NCBI RefSeq assembly: GCF_000147815.2
Contig: NC_015952.1
Location: 62,001 to 126,000 of the forward strand
Length of the DNA: 64,000 nucleotides
Source of the DNA: Streptomyces violaceusniger Tu 4113
GTDB lineage: Bacteria; Actinomycetota; Actinomycetes; Streptomycetales; Streptomycetaceae
Direction of reading: 5' to 3'
Below the pieces are notes generated by a model, which was not told the DNA's origin, did not search any database, and saw only the letters and a program-made list of their open reading frames with translations. Shown here in pieces: positions 54,837-62,204 of the stretch (position 1 is its first letter; every line of letters begins with the position of its first letter). The translations under genes were made by a program, and so were the position numbers.

Positions 54837-55459
54837 TGGCCCGCCGCTCAGACCAGGACGCCGCCCTGGACGCCGTCTACGACCAGATCCCCGACGTCGG
54901 CTGCAAGGGCCTGTGCAAGGCGTCCTGCGGCCCCATCGAGATGTCCTACCGCGAGCGGTCCCGCATCCGCGAGCGCACCGGCATCACCGTCGAGTCGGCC
55001 GCGCAGTCCCTGAAGAAGAACAACCTCACCTGCTCGGCCCTCACCGACGAGGGCCGGTGCGGCGCCTACGAGTACCGACCGGCCATCTGCCGGTTGTGGG
55101 GCGCCTCCGAAGACATGCCGTGCCGCTGGGGCTGCCGCCCCACCGACGGCCAGCCGCCCCTGAGCGCCCGGGAGTCCTATCGGCTCCTGGGCGCCGCCAA
55201 CGACGCCGGAGGAGGCTCCACCTCCTCCTTGCACAACTTCACCGAAGCCGACGTCCTCAACGCCTACGACCAGCGCGGCGAGGAAGCCATCGGCCCGGCA
55301 TCGGCCCGCCGGGAGAACATCCGCCAGGGCGAGGAGAGCGACTACTTCCGCGAGGCCAGCCAGGACATCCCGGCCGCGTTCGTCTCGCCCCAGGTGATCG
55401 GCCGCTACACCACCGCCCTGCGGGTCCTCAACGAACGCCAGCAGCGCCCGTACGCCTGA
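54836..55459 (+). CDS. YkgJ-like cysteine cluster protein
   Basis: A 207-residue protein with many cysteines in the order typical of the YkgJ (UPF0153) family: CKGLCKASCGP near residue 22, then CSALTDEGRCGAYEYRPAICR (about 61-81), and later CRWGC. The segment C-x-A-Y-x-x-R-P-x-x-C-R is diagnostic. Such proteins are thought to bind a zinc or iron-sulfur cluster and may act in oxidative or modification reactions; substrates are unknown. The helical C-terminus is specific to this protein. Confidence 0.8.
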   Translation: MARRSDQDAALDAVYDQIPDVGCKGLCKASCGPIEMSYRERSRIRERTGITVESAAQSLKKNNLTCSALTDEGRCGAYEYRPAICRLWGASEDMPCRWGCRPTDGQPPLSARESYRLLGAANDAGGGSTSSLHNFTEADVLNAYDQRGEEAIGPASARRENIRQGEESDYFREASQDIPAAFVSPQVIGRYTTALRVLNERQQRPYA

Positions 55460-55533
55460 TGGGGATGTGCAGCGCCCAGCCGTCGACCGGCGCCGGACAC
55501 CCCATCAGCCGGCGCGGCGGGCCGCGTTCGCGT

Positions 55534-55572
55534 CGCATCGGTCCGGCCTGCCCATCCGGCCGGACCGATGCG
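55534..55572. repeat. Perfect 15-bp inverted repeat
   Basis: CGCATCGGTCCGGCC and GGCCGGACCGATGCG separated by 9 bp. It lies 75 bp after a stop and 67 bp before a tiny coupled gene. It may be a terminator without a T-run or an operator. Confidence 0.7.
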
Positions 55573-55638
55573 TGCAGCAAATCGCCGGACCAACAGATCG
55601 GTTCGGCGCACACTACGATCACCGACACGAAAGACCCC

Positions 55639-55710
55639 ATGACTCACCACAGTCACCAGGAGCCGACCGACGCCGACGAGCGTCGTGACGACGAGGAACC
55701 CCACCGATGA
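55639..55710 (+). CDS. Possible 23-residue leader peptide gene
   Basis: ATG behind CACGAAAGACCCC. It encodes a His/Asp/Glu/Arg-rich peptide (MTHHSHQEPTDADERRDDEE). Its stop overlaps the next ATG (ATGA), so it could be a leader that couples translation of the following gene. Support is only the ribosome site and the overlap. Confidence 0.4.
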   Translation: MTHHSHQEPTDADERRDDEEPHR

Positions 55711-56024
55711 CCCACTCCGAACCCGACTCCTCCTTGCCCGGCGACGAGAGCACCCCCGGCCTGGAGTTCTTCACCCGCGTCACCGGTGTCACCGGTACCG
55801 TCTCCGTCGCCCTGTCCGTGCATGGAGAAACCTTCCGCGGTGTGGCCAAGGCCGACCTGGACCCCGACGACATCGGCTCCGGATTCGCCCGGCTGACCGG
55901 CACCGCCGCCCGGATGCTCAACTCCTCCGCGGGCGGACAGTTCGAAGAACTCTTCGCGGGACTGGAAGAGGAACTGAGAGAGGCGGCGGCCAAGGCGGAG
56001 AACCCGGGAAACGAAAACGAATAG
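55707..56024 (+). CDS. Hypothetical protein, 105 aa
   Basis: ATGA overlap with the leader-like frame. Beta-rich first half (FFTRVTGVTGTVSVALSVHG) and helical second half (ARMLNSSAGGQFEELFAGLE). Not recognised. A ribosome site (AATAGGAGCC) follows directly for the next gene. Confidence 0.74.
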   Translation: MTHSEPDSSLPGDESTPGLEFFTRVTGVTGTVSVALSVHGETFRGVAKADLDPDDIGSGFARLTGTAARMLNSSAGGQFEELFAGLEEELREAAAKAENPGNENE

Positions 56025-56033
56025 GAGCCTGCC

Positions 56034-56375
56034 GTGGCAGCAACACGCCGTAAAGGCTCGGACCGCTACAACACCATCTACAAAGCGGCCGTACAGCTCC
56101 CGCTCGGATATCTCCGGTGCCGAATCCGCGGCCACAAATGGTCGGATGAGGAAACCGTCGACCCGCTGACCCTCAACGAGAGCCGCGTGTGGGTCGAGTG
56201 CGAACGCTGCGAGGCAGAGCGCTACCAGGACTGGACCGTACGCGGCCAGCAGAAAGCCTCCGGCATCCTCTACCCCAGGGGATACCTGATCTCGGACCTG
56301 GGCATCCTGGAGACCGCAGACCGCAACATCCTGCGCGCCGTCTACCTCGACATCGTCAGAGCAAACAGCAAGTAA
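56034..56375 (+). CDS. Cysteine-motif protein, 113 aa
   Basis: GTG behind ATAGGAGCCTGCC. It has CRIRGHKW near residue 29 and CERCEAERY near 60, a C-x(4)-HxW-x(n)-C-x2-C pattern that should bind zinc. The C-terminal third is helical. The codon use has more A and T than the genes to the left, as in the next gene. Confidence 0.74.
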   Translation: MAATRRKGSDRYNTIYKAAVQLPLGYLRCRIRGHKWSDEETVDPLTLNESRVWVECERCEAERYQDWTVRGQQKASGILYPRGYLISDLGILETADRNILRAVYLDIVRANSK

Positions 56376-56411
56376 GCCGAAGAACCGCCGCTCACTAAAA
56401 AGGGGACCCTC

Positions 56412-56846
56412 ATGGGCCGCAAAATCCTCGTCTACTGCGACGCGCATTCCAGTGACGGAAAGGAGGTCGAAGCGCAAATCGTCGACATCGCCGTCCGTAT
56501 CGCCGACCCCAACGAACCCTCATCGGTACGCGTCGTCACGGGGTCGCTGGAAATCTGCTCCGACCACCAGACGCCCATCACCGACATCGCTTCTATGCTG
56601 GAAGAGCACGGAAGGAAGCTGAACGAAGAAGCCCAGCAGCACCTGGTCAATGCAGTACGGCTCAGCCTCGCCAAGACCGCGGAGAGCGACCAGTTTCTAT
56701 GCATGGACTGCTCGCCGCCGAAGCTGCTGAAGAAGGGCAGCCTCTACAGCCACAGTGACAAGATCCACGGGAAGAAGAGGCTTTCCGACACGAACTACAA
56801 GCCCTACTTCCCCAACGAGCACGCCGATATGGCCGCCGTTCAGTAG
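56412..56846 (+). CDS. Hypothetical zinc-motif protein, 144 aa
   Basis: AAAAAGGGGACCCTC precedes the ATG. CDAHSSDG at the start, CSDHQTP in the middle and CMDCSPPKLL with later HSDKIHG give three paired Cys/His sites, reminiscent of two small zinc fingers. Central segment is helical (MLEEHGRKLNEEAQQHLVN). The base composition is clearly less GC-rich than most of the window, suggesting a different origin. Not recognised. Confidence 0.74.
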   Translation: MGRKILVYCDAHSSDGKEVEAQIVDIAVRIADPNEPSSVRVVTGSLEICSDHQTPITDIASMLEEHGRKLNEEAQQHLVNAVRLSLAKTAESDQFLCMDCSPPKLLKKGSLYSHSDKIHGKKRLSDTNYKPYFPNEHADMAAVQ

Positions 56847-56866
56847 CCCCTCCAGCACGGACACAC

Positions 56867-56907
56867 ACGAGGCCCCCTTCACCCGCGTCAGGTGAAGGGG
56901 GCCTCGT
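56867..56907. terminator. Perfect bidirectional terminator
   Basis: ACGAGGCCCCCTTCACC pairs with GGTGAAGGGGGCCTCGT around 7 bases. It lies between the rightward gene ending at 56846 and the leftward gene ending at 56977. Confidence 0.88.
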
Positions 56908-56976
56908 GCTGCGTAAGAAAACAACTGCTCGCGTCGCTGATCCAGAAGGCTCCGCGAGGAAGACTGTAGCGAACGA

Positions 56977-57288
56977 TCAGCGCTTGGACGCGGAAGCGCC
57001 CACCGGCTTGGACTGGCGTGTCACGCCGCCGGTCGACCGGATCACCCGGGCCCGACACACCATCAGCAGCTTCGCTGACGCGGCCGGAACGCCCTTGCGC
57101 TGCTGCGCGGCCTTCTCCTGGCCGCGGCGCTGGGCATGGGTCGGCCGCGTCTTGTGCTTCACCACCACCTTGCCCTGTCCGAGCTTCTTGGCCCGCGACT
57201 GCGCCGACTCCATCTTCTTGCGCACGGCCGACTTCCCCAGGCCGTGACCGCCCTTGCGCGGCCGTCGGCACCCCACGCTCGTCGCCAT
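56977..57288 (-). CDS. Small strongly basic protein, 103 aa
   Basis: Reverse strand; ATG 57288 lies behind ACGGGAGGGTGC. Lys and Arg are very frequent (KSAVRKKMESAQSRAKKLGQG, TRPTHAQRRGQEKAAQQRKG), suggesting that it coats or binds DNA or RNA. Not recognised. The upstream region has AT-rich GTATATGCAT as a promoter candidate. Confidence 0.72.
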   Translation of the reverse strand: MATSVGCRRPRKGGHGLGKSAVRKKMESAQSRAKKLGQGKVVVKHKTRPTHAQRRGQEKAAQQRKGVPAASAKLLMVCRARVIRSTGGVTRQSKPVGASASKR

Positions 57289-57489
57289 GCACCCTCCCGT
57301 GCTCACTAGACCGGCGACCGGTCACCTGACCCATGAAGACGCCCGGCCGCCGGCGTGCGCGAGGCCGCTCAAAGCCCACGCTATGGACAGGATGATGCAT
57401 ATACGTCCCTTTGTGCCACCGTATGCCCGGTTCTTTGAGGGGAGTCGGCACTGTCGCACCCGCCCCAAACGCCCCCCAAACACGCCGAA

Positions 57490-57518
57490 GCCCGTCCCCG
57501 GAAGGACCGGGGACGGGC
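57490..57518. terminator. Terminator hairpin
   Basis: GCCCGTCCCCGG pairs perfectly with CCGGGGACGGGC around AAGGA. Confidence 0.8.
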
Positions 57519-57573
57519 ACCGCGGGCGCAGGCAGCATCGGCATCCACCTGATTACGCGGTCAACGTACGCGA

Positions 57574-57609
57574 AGAGGGCGTGTCCACCCCCTAGCGGAC
57601 ACGCCCTCT
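57574..57609. terminator. Terminator hairpin of the exonuclease gene
   Basis: AGAGGGCGTGTCC pairs perfectly with GGACACGCCCTCT around 10 bases, 98 bp beyond the stop of the leftward exonuclease gene. Confidence 0.78.
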
Positions 57610-57706
57610 ACCTGCCGAAGGGCCGCTCAAACCCTCTCGCCCGCACCCTAACGCCACCCCCCAGCACGGCCAGTAGCAACACACCCGCCCACCCCCTCAA
57701 GATCCA

Positions 57707-58531
57707 TCACGCTCCGCGACGAACCGCCTGCACCGCCCCCGCGAAACGCTCCAGGCACTCCCCGCACGGCTGCGTCAGGTCACTGTCCGTCAGCGGACGC
57801 CCGCAGTCCCGGCACTCGCACCCGATCCGCGTCCGACCCGCCGAGAGCGGCCAGCCCGGGGCCACCCGAGCACACGGGTCCGACACCCGCAGCTCCTCCT
57901 GCCAGCTCTCCGCCCGCCGGCGCGCCTCGTCCTCCTGCATCACGTGCAGAACCGCGGGCTCCTCGTCCAGCACGTCGATCATCATGAGCTTGCGCAGCAC
58001 GGCCAGCGTCGTCACCGCATCCGCGTACGCCGTGTGCGCCCGAGGGTTGGTCACCCCGAACCGCGCCGAGAGCGCCGCCAGGGAGTGACGCCCCTCCACC
58101 TTCGCGACCTTGGCCAGCATCACCGGGTCCAGCACCGGCGCGACCGGCCGCCGCTCGGCCAGCGGAACCACCGAGTGCCGCTGCGCCTCCGCATCCAGCA
58201 GCGCCAGGTCGTACGGGGCGTTCTGGATCACCAGCGCGCACCCGGCCCTCAGCGCCTTCTCCAGCAGGCCCGTGATCTGCTCGATCGCCTCCGCCGGGTC
58301 CTGGCCGTCCTCCATCGCCCGGTCGCTGGTGATGCCGTGGATCTTCGTGGCCTCCCGCGGGATGAGGATGCCAGGGTTGATCAGCCACTCCTCCCGAAAC
58401 ACCTCCCGCCCCGACCGGTCCTGACCGACCAGCGCCGCCTGGACGATCCGGTCCTTGAAAACGTCCAGACCGGTGGTCTCTGTGTCGAATCCGAGCAGAA
58501 CGGGCGGAATGTCATGTTCCTCAAAGCTCAT
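57707..58531 (-). CDS. DEDDh 3'-5' exonuclease (DnaQ/epsilon-like)
   Basis: A 274-residue exonuclease. ExoI is FDTETTGLD (about residues 14-22), ExoII is VIQNAPYDLALLD (about 105-117), and ExoIII is AHTAYADAVTTLAVL with the His and Asp five residues apart. Together these carry the metal-binding Asp/Glu residues of the DEDDh fold, as in DNA polymerase III epsilon. It would degrade or proofread DNA or RNA ends. The C-terminus adds a zinc-like CRDCGRPLTDSDLTQPCGEC. ATG 58531 is the most likely start; the ribosome site is weak. Confidence 0.88.
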   Translation of the reverse strand: MSFEEHDIPPVLLGFDTETTGLDVFKDRIVQAALVGQDRSGREVFREEWLINPGILIPREATKIHGITSDRAMEDGQDPAEAIEQITGLLEKALRAGCALVIQNAPYDLALLDAEAQRHSVVPLAERRPVAPVLDPVMLAKVAKVEGRHSLAALSARFGVTNPRAHTAYADAVTTLAVLRKLMMIDVLDEEPAVLHVMQEDEARRRAESWQEELRVSDPCARVAPGWPLSAGRTRIGCECRDCGRPLTDSDLTQPCGECLERFAGAVQAVRRGA

Positions 58532-58628
58532 GTGCGGCACTCTGTCACCAGCCACCGACAATCAGTGACTGACGCACCACGGGACACGGCATGCCCTCAC
58601 CCCTGCGCACCACCCGGAGACGGCCCCC

Positions 58629-58967
58629 GTGGCAGACCCGACCACCCCACCGCCGGAACAGGAACCGCCCCGCGGCAACTGCCCCTGCGGCACCACCGAG
58701 GACACCCCCGCCGGCTGGTGCGGCCTCATGCACCACGGCCTCGGCTGCCACCACACCGACACCGTCCTGGTCGACGTCCCCCGCCGCCGCGCAAGCCCCT
58801 CCACCGTCGCCGTCTGCCTGCGCTGCGCCGTCCGCGCCCGCTGGTGGCTGGACACCCCGGCCCAACGGGAGGAGACGTACGAAGCAGAAATCCTCGGCCG
58901 CGTCCTGCTGATGGAGGACGGCACCCGCAACCCCCTCGGCCACAAGCCCCCGCACGTGCCCTTCTGA
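58629..58967 (+). CDS. Cys/His-rich small protein, 112 aa
   Basis: GTG start. NCPCGTTED, WCGLMHHGLGCHH and VCLRCAVRARWWLD place five to six Cys and several His in 70 residues, a probable one- or two-zinc fold. Divergent from the exonuclease gene, about 100 bp away. Not recognised. Confidence 0.72.
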   Translation: MADPTTPPPEQEPPRGNCPCGTTEDTPAGWCGLMHHGLGCHHTDTVLVDVPRRRASPSTVAVCLRCAVRARWWLDTPAQREETYEAEILGRVLLMEDGTRNPLGHKPPHVPF

Positions 58968-58986
58968 CCGAACCCCAGGAACCCGA

Positions 58987-59607
58987 ATGCTCGACCTTGG
59001 AACCGACCTGACCGAGAAGCAGCAGATCGACCTCGAACCCCTGCGGTACGTCTGCTGGACCGGCGAGGGACTGCACCCCGCGGACGTCCTCCACCTCGGC
59101 GACCACGTCAACCGCATCGCCGCCGAAGACCCCCGGCCCGAACACCTCCTGATCAACGCCATCGCCCACTACATCGACGCCACCCCCCTCAAGGTGCGCC
59201 TGTGCACCCAGATCGCGTCCTTCCTGGACACGGCCCGGATGCGCGCCGCCGTCACCGGCGAGGTCTTCGTCTGCTTCACCGTCCTGCGCGCCCTCGCCTG
59301 CAACCACGAACGCTCCCCGCTGACCGAGCGTCAGCGCTGGCGCACCCTGGAACGCCTGATGAAGGCCCCCGCCGCCCGCACCTCGGGCCGCGTCACCTCC
59401 ACCGCGTACCGCAAAGCCATCCACGGCTACCCCATCCCCAACTCCACCCACACCATCACCCCCGCCCACGTCTACCGGCTGATCAGCCGGTCCGAGGACT
59501 TCCGCCAGGCCGCGATGGACGCGCTGAACTCCCGGCCGGAGTGGGTGCGCGCCCAGGCCGCACGCCGCCGACGAACCCTCACCACAACGGGACAAAATGG
59601 GAGATAA
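58987..59607 (+). CDS. Hypothetical protein, 206 aa
   Basis: CCCAGGAACCCGA precedes the ATG. The protein is mostly helical with KVRLCTQIASFLDTARMRAA, FVCFTVLRALACNHERSPL and a basic C-terminus (WVRAQAARRRRTLTTTGQN). Not recognised. Confidence 0.74.
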   Translation: MLDLGTDLTEKQQIDLEPLRYVCWTGEGLHPADVLHLGDHVNRIAAEDPRPEHLLINAIAHYIDATPLKVRLCTQIASFLDTARMRAAVTGEVFVCFTVLRALACNHERSPLTERQRWRTLERLMKAPAARTSGRVTSTAYRKAIHGYPIPNSTHTITPAHVYRLISRSEDFRQAAMDALNSRPEWVRAQAARRRRTLTTTGQNGR

Positions 59608-59614
59608 TTACCGC

Positions 59615-59818
59615 ATGAACCCCGGACGCGGCCAGTTCGTCTTCGAGAACGTCGCCCTGGCCGCCTCCTAGGAGCCCATCTGGCGCGGAACCCCCTACGG
59701 CGAAGTCCTCTACCTCGCCTGCACCACCGGCTGGCCAGCCCCTTCCCGCGGCCCGCATCCCACGACTCCGGGGTGCGGGCCGCACCCCCGCCAAGGCCCT
59801 GCCACGAACACCTTGTGA
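59615..59818 (+). pseudogene. Small frame interrupted by an amber codon
   Basis: ATG 59615 reads 18 residues (MNPGRGQFVFENVALAAS) to a TAG at 59669. Reading on in the same frame gives EPIWRGTPYGEVLYLACTTG, with normal codon use, before it runs into a strong hairpin (59748-59786). This looks like a gene of about 45 residues with one stop mutation, or a candidate for readthrough. The first part alone could be a short peptide. Confidence 0.4.
59748..59786. terminator. Terminator hairpin
   Basis: GCGGCCCGCATCCC pairs with GGGTGCGGGCCGC with one offset, 75 bp after the amber codon. Confidence 0.7.
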
Positions 59819-59902
59819 CCAGCAGTCACCAAGCCGCCACCCAGAGCCCGCAGACGCGATACCGTCATCGGACCACGACCACGGCAAGCAGGAAGTCAAC
59901 CG

Positions 59903-60442
59903 GTGAGCATCGAAGACGACGACGAAATGATCATTCCCGCCCCCGGCACCCCCGCCTACTGGGACCTGGTCTACGTCCACTCGGAGGTCTACGCAGACGG
60001 CCACATCACCGTCAACCTCCCAGCCGTTCTGCACGCCGTGCAGAACATCGGCGGCCTCTACCACAGCCGCGGCATCGGCGACCTCTCGGCCATGTTCCTA
60101 GCCCGCGTCCGGCTGATCGACAACACCACCCCGGGCAGAGACCTGGTCGAACAGGCCCGCGAACGCGTGGCCATCTTCCGATGCGATGGGGACGAGGAAG
60201 CGGTGAACATCACCAGCAAGCCCTACCAGATCGCCGCCCTCGACCAGGTGGCCCCCGTCATGGCCGAAGCCCTCGACCAGGATCACTGCGACGCCCGCAG
60301 CATCGCCCTCCACCTGCGCAAGAAGATGGACGGCAGCCCCGAAGTCCACTACACCGCCCTCGTCAGCCTCGCCGGCGGACTGCTCACCCGCACCCGCATG
60401 AACGCCTTGGACGCCGCGGAGAAGGACAGCAGCGACAGCTAG
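59903..60442 (+). CDS. Hypothetical protein, 179 aa
   Basis: GTG behind CAAGCAGGAAGTCAACCG; a GACCACGGCA leader element is at 59877, the only one in the right block. The protein starts acidic (IEDDDEMIIPAPGTPAYWDL) and is then mixed alpha/beta with helical ends. Not recognised. Confidence 0.75.
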   Translation: MSIEDDDEMIIPAPGTPAYWDLVYVHSEVYADGHITVNLPAVLHAVQNIGGLYHSRGIGDLSAMFLARVRLIDNTTPGRDLVEQARERVAIFRCDGDEEAVNITSKPYQIAALDQVAPVMAEALDQDHCDARSIALHLRKKMDGSPEVHYTALVSLAGGLLTRTRMNALDAAEKDSSDS

Positions 60443-60458
60443 GCACCACCCCACCACA

Positions 60459-60491
60459 GGCTCCGCGACGGCACACCGGCCGCGCGGAGCC
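60459..60491. terminator. Terminator hairpin
   Basis: GGCTCCGCG pairs with CGCGGAGCC around 15 bases, 16 bp after a stop. Confidence 0.65.
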
Positions 60492-60628
60492 CGCGTAGGC
60501 GGCAGGCAACCGGGGCGGGCCATCGGCCGCGCTGCTGCTTGCTACCCGCTCTCCACAGCCCGTGAGGTACGGGACCGTCACCGTGTGTACGAAGATGCGG
60601 GGCGAGGCCGTAGCGGTTCGATGTGCCC

Positions 60629-60916
60629 ATGGACACTGCCTCTGCCCGGCACCTCGCTGGAACTGGAATGCTCTTCGTCCCGTCCGACTGCTTGAACCGG
60701 GCGGTTCCCGACCGGTCAAAGGTCTACCGCGAGATGTGCGAAGCCCTCGGTGCGAGCGCCAGCCAGGTCCCCGTTCCTACCGTCGTCGTCGCACCGTCGA
60801 CCATGTTCGATGCCGTCTGGCAGGCGATCGTCCACAACAACTGGTCCGCGGAATTGCGGGAAGGCTGGATCGCCCTGCATTCGGAAGGCCGCATCGACTT
60901 CGTCCCCAGGAATTGA
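60629..60916 (+). CDS. Hypothetical protein, about 95 aa
   Basis: Start uncertain: ATG 60623, 60629 or 60668 (the last behind GCTGGAACTGGA). The C-terminal 70 residues are solid: KVYREMCEALGASASQVPVP, a helix, and WQAIVHNNWSAELREGWIAL. Not recognised. Confidence 0.62.
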   Translation: MDTASARHLAGTGMLFVPSDCLNRAVPDRSKVYREMCEALGASASQVPVPTVVVAPSTMFDAVWQAIVHNNWSAELREGWIALHSEGRIDFVPRN

Positions 60917-61047
60917 GGCGGTCACCGCCTAGGGCCTCGGGGCGCCGCCAGGACGCCCACGGGCAAGGAACGGACGTTGCCCGCGCCGTTCACCGACCGC
61001 AACGGCGGCCGGACGGCCCATACCCGGTGGGGTGTGGGCCGAGTTGT

Positions 61048-61581
61048 TTACTGCGCGTACTCGGCCTCCTGATTTGGGGCCTGGTTGTCTGGTGCGTCGG
61101 AGTGTCCAGATCGCCACGCGGTGACAGCCCGCGTGGTGGTGTACTTCGTGGCAGCAGCCAGGATCTCCACCTGCTCCGACGTTGCGGCGCCCATGTCTCC
61201 GACTGCCCTCACGTCTTCCTGGAGGGCCTTGACGAGAGCGTTGAGGTGGTCAAGGCGTCCTTCCACCGCCGACACGCGGTCAGACAGCGCACTGTGTTGG
61301 GCGGCCGACTCGTTCGCGGCCTCACGGGCTGTCTCGGCCCCTTCCGCGGCCGAGCGCTCCACAGTGAGGCGGATACGTTCCAGGTAGGCCAACAACGCCA
61401 TGTTGAAGTAGTTACTGGGGTCCACGAGGTCGCCGAGCCTCGCCAAAGCCGCTTCGAAATCTGGGCCGGGCACCCGCGCCGCTGCCCTGATGGCATCCCC
61501 GGCCCAGTCCGCCCCGGGGGTCTGCACGGGGGTGTCGTCAGGTGCCTCTGCCTGGACTGGCACATTGCTCTCTGGGGTCAC
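61048..61581 (-). CDS. Coiled-coil protein, 177 aa
   Basis: GTG 61581 is taken because the frame before it loses coding character. The centre is a long coiled coil (ALSDRVSAVEGRLDHLNALV and neighbouring heptads), with an acidic N-terminus and a polar end. It probably forms oligomers. Not recognised. Confidence 0.65.
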   Translation of the reverse strand: MTPESNVPVQAEAPDDTPVQTPGADWAGDAIRAAARVPGPDFEAALARLGDLVDPSNYFNMALLAYLERIRLTVERSAAEGAETAREAANESAAQHSALSDRVSAVEGRLDHLNALVKALQEDVRAVGDMGAATSEQVEILAAATKYTTTRAVTAWRSGHSDAPDNQAPNQEAEYAQ

Positions 61582-61733
61582 TCGACCGATTATTGCCCGT
61601 TCGTTTCCAGATGATCCGCAGGCACACGCCGAGGCGAGAGGAGGCGCACCCCAGGGCACACCCCCGTACGGGCCCGTGACAAGGCACCTGGCCGTCCAGC
61701 CGCGCCACGGGACCCGCACCCCCCTTCCGGGCT

Positions 61734-62204
61734 CTACAAGGACGCTGGGGCGCTGCTGAGCCGATGGCTCGTCTCCCAGGCCCGCCGCATCTCCTCCGTG
61801 CTCACGCCGAACACCCTCGCCGTCTTCGACCAGGCCCCCGCCGTCGACATGTCCTTCGGAAGCGGCTCACCGGCCTCGAACCCCTTGTACGCCGCATACG
61901 TCCAGCCGCGCTCGGCCGCCGCGTCGTTCATCGACCACCCGCGGAAGTGCCGCAGATGGCAGACCGTCACCTCCTCCTCGGTGATCGCGTACAGGTCGCG
62001 CGGAAGCACCTTCACGAAGGCCGCCAGATCCGGCAGCATTTTCGCCCCCGGACACTCCAGATCCCCGCGCCGGAGCGACGTCACGTACCCCCAGTGCAGG
62101 CCCGCGGCCACCGCGTCGACCGACCGCAGCCCCAGTTCCGTGACGCGCCGGTCCAGCAGGCCATGGTTGAACCCGCGTGGCGTCGGCCTCGATCCGCGCG
62201 CCAT
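61734..62204 (-). CDS. Helix-turn-helix-like protein coupled to ParB-like gene, 156 aa
   Basis: The ATG overlaps the stop of the upstream reverse gene (TGATG), so the two are translated together. Residues 25-60 (LGLRSVDAVAAGLHWGYVTSLRRGDLE) and 92-115 (FRGWSMNDAAAERGWTYAAYK) each look like a helix-turn-helix. It may be the DNA-binding partner or repressor of a partition or regulation pair with the ParB-like protein. Not assigned to a family. Confidence 0.65.
   Translation of the reverse strand: MARGSRPTPRGFNHGLLDRRVTELGLRSVDAVAAGLHWGYVTSLRRGDLECPGAKMLPDLAAFVKVLPRDLYAITEEEVTVCHLRHFRGWSMNDAAAERGWTYAAYKGFEAGEPLPKDMSTAGAWSKTARVFGVSTEEMRRAWETSHRLSSAPASL

Larger units (their letters stand above)
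57289..57706. other. Intergenic region between two leftward genes
   Basis: 418 bp without a gene: promoter region of the basic protein at its left (57370-57440, AT-richer, with ATGCATATACG), then two terminators (57490-57518 and 57574-57609). Confidence 0.6.
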
